Source: Ottowia thiooxydans DSM 14619
Lineage (GTDB): Bacteria; Pseudomonadota; Gammaproteobacteria; Burkholderiales; Burkholderiaceae_C
Length of the DNA: 64,000 nt
NCBI RefSeq assembly: GCF_000422885.1
Contig: NZ_KE383943.1
Location: forward strand, 186,001 to 250,000
Reading direction: 5' to 3'
The notes beneath the pieces were generated by a model. That model worked only from the letters and a program-made list of their open reading frames with translations, had not been told where the DNA came from and made no database searches. Of the stretch, positions 60,910-64,000 are shown piece by piece; position 1 is the first letter of the stretch; each line of letters opens with the position of its first letter. The position numbers and the translations under genes are program-made.

Positions 60910-62340
60910 TTAGAGGAGCGGTGCGGTCCGGTGAAACCAAGGCCAGGCACGTTCAATCTCAGCGGATAGTTGGAGCAAGGTAGCGTCCTCTCCGAAGCGG
61001 CCCACCAATTGCACGCCCAGAGGCAAGCCATCTGATGTCCAGTGCAGCGGCAAACTGATTGCGGGTTGTCCCGTGGCATTGAACGCGCCAGTAAACGGGA
61101 TGAATTCGGAGGCAGCCTTCTGAAACTCCGTCAGCGAAAGGGTTTGTGTGGAGAGCGTGCCCAGCTCCACTGGGGGCGAGCCTAGTGTGGGTGTGAGCAG
61201 TACGTCAACGCTTTCAAAGAAATGCGCGATCTTGCGCACTTCCTGGTTGATTCGCGGGAACTGGCTCGCGTAATCCACCCCACTGATGTTTTGGCTTAGA
61301 CGGATGGCTTCCCAGGTTACTCGCTCCAACTCGTCCTCGCGGGCAGGGCGCCCGAGCACGGCTTCCCGAGCCTGCAGCTGGGCTGCCAAGCCCGTGAGCA
61401 GCAGTATTCCGGTGGCTGCGCTGAGAGCACCAGGATCGAAATCTGGCATACCAGGCTCGACTTCGTGGCCCATATCCTCGAGGTGCTTCGCTGTTCCCAG
61501 CACGGCGGCTTCGCATTCCGGATGCACAGACGCGTTTCGGAAGGTGCGTGTGGTGAAGGCAATCCGCAGTTTTCGCGGCGGCTGGGCGATGAGCTTCAGG
61601 AACGGCTCTGCGGGGCGCGGGGTGTAGTAGGGCGCTCCCACATCTGGGCCAGCGGTGGCATCGAGCAAGGCTGCGCAGTCGCGAATGGATCGCGTGACCG
61701 CATGTTCGTGGCTCAAGCCGTGGGTTGCGTCACCTCGGTGGGGGCCGGTAGGTAGAAGGCCACGCGTGGGCTTGAGCCCGACCAGGCCGTTGCAAGCCGC
61801 AGGGATGCGGATGGAGCCGCCACTGTCCGTGGCGTGGGACGCAGGCAGAATGCCGGCAGCCACGGCGGCCGCAGCCCCACCACTGGAGCCTCCAGCGATC
61901 CGGCTCAAGCTCCAGGGGTTTCGTGTGGGGCCGGCCAGAGCTGTTTCAGTTGAGGGGCTCATGCCGAACTCGGAAGACGCCGTGCGTCCCAGAATTCTCA
62001 AGCCAGCGCGACGCAGGCGTACGACCGTTTCACTGTCAAAATCGAGCCGGTGATCCGCAAACAAGCGGCTGCCGTGTGCGAGCGGCATACCTTTTACGGG
62101 GGCATGCAGATCCTTGATGAAATAAGGCACACCTCCCAGCGGCCCTGTCGCAGGCGCCTTGCGCGCGTCTGCCACGGCTGCTTCATCCAGGTAGGTCACC
62201 GCGTTGATACGGGGATTGACCGTATGCAGCCGCTCAAGTGCAGCCTCAAGAACTTCGTTCTGGTGTAGCTCGCCGCTGCGGATGGCCTCGGCCAAGCCCA
62301 AGGCATCGAAGGCTCGGTATTCATCGAAACTCAAACTCAT
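60910..62340 (-). CDS. Amidase signature family hydrolase
   Basis: 476 residues. Catalytic triad visible: Lys76 in YFIKDL, the cis-Ser in AGGSSGG (about 152) and nucleophile Ser176 in DSGGSIR. Hydrolyses an amide to acid and ammonia. Its ATG overlaps the ridA stop (ATGA). Confidence 0.92.
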   Translation of the reverse strand: MSLSFDEYRAFDALGLAEAIRSGELHQNEVLEAALERLHTVNPRINAVTYLDEAAVADARKAPATGPLGGVPYFIKDLHAPVKGMPLAHGSRLFADHRLDFDSETVVRLRRAGLRILGRTASSEFGMSPSTETALAGPTRNPWSLSRIAGGSSGGAAAAVAAGILPASHATDSGGSIRIPAACNGLVGLKPTRGLLPTGPHRGDATHGLSHEHAVTRSIRDCAALLDATAGPDVGAPYYTPRPAEPFLKLIAQPPRKLRIAFTTRTFRNASVHPECEAAVLGTAKHLEDMGHEVEPGMPDFDPGALSAATGILLLTGLAAQLQAREAVLGRPAREDELERVTWEAIRLSQNISGVDYASQFPRINQEVRKIAHFFESVDVLLTPTLGSPPVELGTLSTQTLSLTEFQKAASEFIPFTGAFNATGQPAISLPLHWTSDGLPLGVQLVGRFGEDATLLQLSAEIERAWPWFHRTAPLL

Positions 62341-62732
62341 GAGCGATCTCCTGCAACTGCCATGACTTCAATTTCCAGGCGGCCGCCCAAGGCCAAGCCG
62401 TTGGCACCGAATGCGCTGCGGGCTGGGTAAGGCGGCGAGAAGAACTGGGTGTAGATCGCGTTGAAGGCTGGCCAGTCGGCCATGTCGGCGAGCATGACTG
62501 TGCACTTCACCACGTGTTGCATGGAAAAGCCATGATGCTCCAGTGCTTGCTGCACGTTGCGCAGCGCCTGCTCGGATTCTGCTTCGATGCCTCCGGGCGC
62601 CAGGTTCAAGCCACCCGGCAAGGTACCCATTTGGCCCGAAAGATACAGAGTGTCATCTACACGGACGATTTCAGAAAACGGCAGCCCCAGTTGGTTGAAT
62701 GCAGGGGAGTTGAGGTGCTGAATACGCGGCAT
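62337..62732 (-). CDS. RidA/YjgF-family protein
   Basis: 131 residues from ATG 62732 (GGGA upstream); ATG 62777 would add 15 residues. VDDTLYLSGQMGTLPGG and VVKCTVMLADMADWPAFNAI with PARSAFGANGLALGGRLEIE show the family; the Arg of the ligand site is in YPARSAF. Members hydrolyse enamine/imine intermediates or act in catabolic pathways. First gene of the operon. Confidence 0.87.
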   Translation of the reverse strand: MPRIQHLNSPAFNQLGLPFSEIVRVDDTLYLSGQMGTLPGGLNLAPGGIEAESEQALRNVQQALEHHGFSMQHVVKCTVMLADMADWPAFNAIYTQFFSPPYPARSAFGANGLALGGRLEIEVMAVAGDRS

Positions 62733-62825
62733 GTTGTCCCATTTCGCTATTTCGAGCTTTAACTCTACGCTGCTCATAGTGTTTGAACAAATATCATTTT
62801 TTGAATCTAGCCATACAATTAAGTG

Positions 62826-63731
62826 ATGGATATGGATAGCCGTCGTTTGCACTATTTCGTTCGGATTGCGGATGCAGGAAGCCTGGGTCGGGCGACGCAG
62901 AGCTTGCATGTGGCGCAGCCCGCCTTGTCTCGCCAAATGCAATTGCTGGAAGATGAGATTGGGGCGGCGCTTTTCGAGCGCACCGCGCGTGGCATGCAAC
63001 TGACGGCGGCGGGGCGCAGTCTTTATACGGATGCCAAACGGCTGCTAGCCGACGGCCAACAAGCACTGCGGCGTGCCCGTTTGGCGGCCAGTGGCCGCCT
63101 GGGGCACCTCAAAGTGGGGTTTTCTGAAATTTACTTGTGGCATCCGCAGGCCTTGTCGGCTTTGCGCCAATGCCGAGCGCAGCATGAAGGGGTGACCTAC
63201 ACCTTGGAGACCAAGCTTTCAGGTGCCATCACAGAACGCTTGCGCTCTGGCCATATTGATTTGGCACTGGCTTACAGCGGTCAGATAGATGAGGGATCAG
63301 AGCTGCGCCATGTGCCATGGTTCACGGATGAATATCGCTTGGCGGTGCCCGCGGATTCCCGGTTTTGCACTAACCCGCCTTCGCGGCTGGCCGAATTGGA
63401 TGGGGAAGACTTTATCCTGTTTGGCCGGGAGCAATCCCCCCGTATGCACGACATGATCATGGCCCATTTCCACGACCGAGGATTTACCCCTCGTATCGTG
63501 CAGGTGGGCACGTCCCACTACACCGTCATGGCGCTGGTGGCCGCCGGTCTGGGGTGCAGCGTGATGCCGCTTAGCGCTGCTTCGCGCGTGCCCAGAGGGG
63601 TGCGCCTTGTTGCTGTCCCAGACATGGCGCTGTACACCCCCATCCATGCCATCTGGCGGGTAGATTCAGAGACGCCTTTGCTGAAACGCTTCGTTGATTT
63701 ACTCACTTCAGAGCCCGTGCCGGAGCATTAA
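62826..63731 (+). CDS. LysR-family transcriptional regulator
   Basis: 301 residues from ATG 62826. HTH at 1-60 (LHYFVRIADAGSLGRATQSL, PALSRQMQLLEDEIGAALF), then a type 2 periplasmic-binding effector domain. Divergent from ridA-amidase-Bug with about 90 nt between; TTTGAACA and TTTGAATC in that gap are candidate half-sites. Probably their activator. Confidence 0.92.
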   Translation: MDMDSRRLHYFVRIADAGSLGRATQSLHVAQPALSRQMQLLEDEIGAALFERTARGMQLTAAGRSLYTDAKRLLADGQQALRRARLAASGRLGHLKVGFSEIYLWHPQALSALRQCRAQHEGVTYTLETKLSGAITERLRSGHIDLALAYSGQIDEGSELRHVPWFTDEYRLAVPADSRFCTNPPSRLAELDGEDFILFGREQSPRMHDMIMAHFHDRGFTPRIVQVGTSHYTVMALVAAGLGCSVMPLSAASRVPRGVRLVAVPDMALYTPIHAIWRVDSETPLLKRFVDLLTSEPVPEH

Positions 63732-63786
63732 ACCTTCGGTTGAGTGCCCGGCGCGAGGAGGCGTTGGACTGGATCCCCCTGAATGG

Positions 63787-64000
63787 TCAGAATGCGTGTG
63801 CCGAACGCAGCGATTTCAGTACCTGCACGCGCAGTTCTGCCAGTGCAATGTCCGTTCTATCCCTCGGCCGAGCCAGATCGATATCCAGAATTTCATGGAT
63901 CCTTCCAGGCCCGGCCCCCATGATCAAGGTCTGGTCAGCCAGAAACAAGGCTTCATCGATATCGTGCGTGACCACCATGACTGCGATGCGATGCTGCTGG
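63787..64000 (-). CDS. ABC transporter ATP-binding protein, C-terminal end (partial)
   Basis: The frame runs off the right edge; only ~70 C-terminal residues are present. IAVMVVTHDIDEALFLADQT contains the H-loop His, as in nitrate/sulfonate/taurine importers (SsuB/TauB type). The Walker motifs lie outside the window. Convergent with the LysR gene. Confidence 0.85.
   Translation of the reverse strand, partial: QQHRIAVMVVTHDIDEALFLADQTLIMGAGPGRIHEILDIDLARPRDRTDIALAELRVQVLKSLRSAHAF

Overview
The window reads as chromosomal DNA of a betaproteobacterium of the order Burkholderiales, most likely family Comamonadaceae. The evidence is a PhaR polyhydroxyalkanoate regulator, two orphan Bug-type (tripartite tricarboxylate) solute receptors, an IPTL-CTERM-type sorting tail, a carAB-greA neighbourhood, and GC-rich intergenic repeats of kinds common in that family. 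I do not name a genus.

Layout. (1) 1-2.5 kb: the 3' end of ppiD, a secreted PsiF-repeat protein, a small exported Cys protein and an SBF/ArsB-like transporter. (2) 2.6-8.1 kb: an iron-uptake-like cluster on the minus strand (TonB-dependent receptor, O-methyltransferase-like enzyme, MFS transporter) diverging from a PchR-like AraC regulator, with a Fur-box-like site between them. (3) 8.1-10.1 kb: arfB and dbpA. (4) 10.5-16.5 kb: a LacI-family regulator, two tandem Tat-lipoprotein serine hydrolases of the beta-lactamase/esterase fold, and a crotonase. A palindromic operator candidate overlaps the hydrolase -10 box. (5) 16.9-25.5 kb: phaR, rimO, tRNA-Leu(CAG), rnr, an SDR, nnrE/nnrD and dadA. 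(6) 25.8-41.5 kb: a dense, all-plus-strand essential cluster, rpsB-tsf then pyrH-frr-uppS-cdsA-dxr-rseP-bamA-skp-lpxD-fabZ-lpxA-lpxB-rnhB-RNA methyltransferase. It joins translation, isoprenoid/undecaprenyl and phospholipid supply, outer-membrane protein assembly and lipid A synthesis. (7) 41.5-47.2 kb: a Bug receptor and carA-carB. (8) 47.3-50.2 kb: an accessory insert between carB and greA with two secreted DUF1566 proteins (the second with an IPTL-CTERM-like tail) and an exported beta-carbonic anhydrase. (9) 50.5-59.7 kb: greA, a DUF4149 protein, a Kdo hydroxylase, a glycosyltransferase, yhbY, rlmE-ftsH, folP, glmM and a GNAT. (10) 59.9-64 kb: a small catabolic module (ridA, amidase, Bug receptor) diverging from a LysR regulator, then the C-terminal end of an ABC ATPase.

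The genes fall into a conserved core (envelope biogenesis, translation, pyrimidine and folate supply) and several regulated accessory modules. The accessory parts worth most attention are the Fur-linked receptor/methyltransferase/MFS cluster, the LacI-controlled tandem lipoprotein hydrolases, the IPTL-CTERM island, and a family of MITE-like intergenic elements present as three core-bearing copies plus one core-less palindrome.
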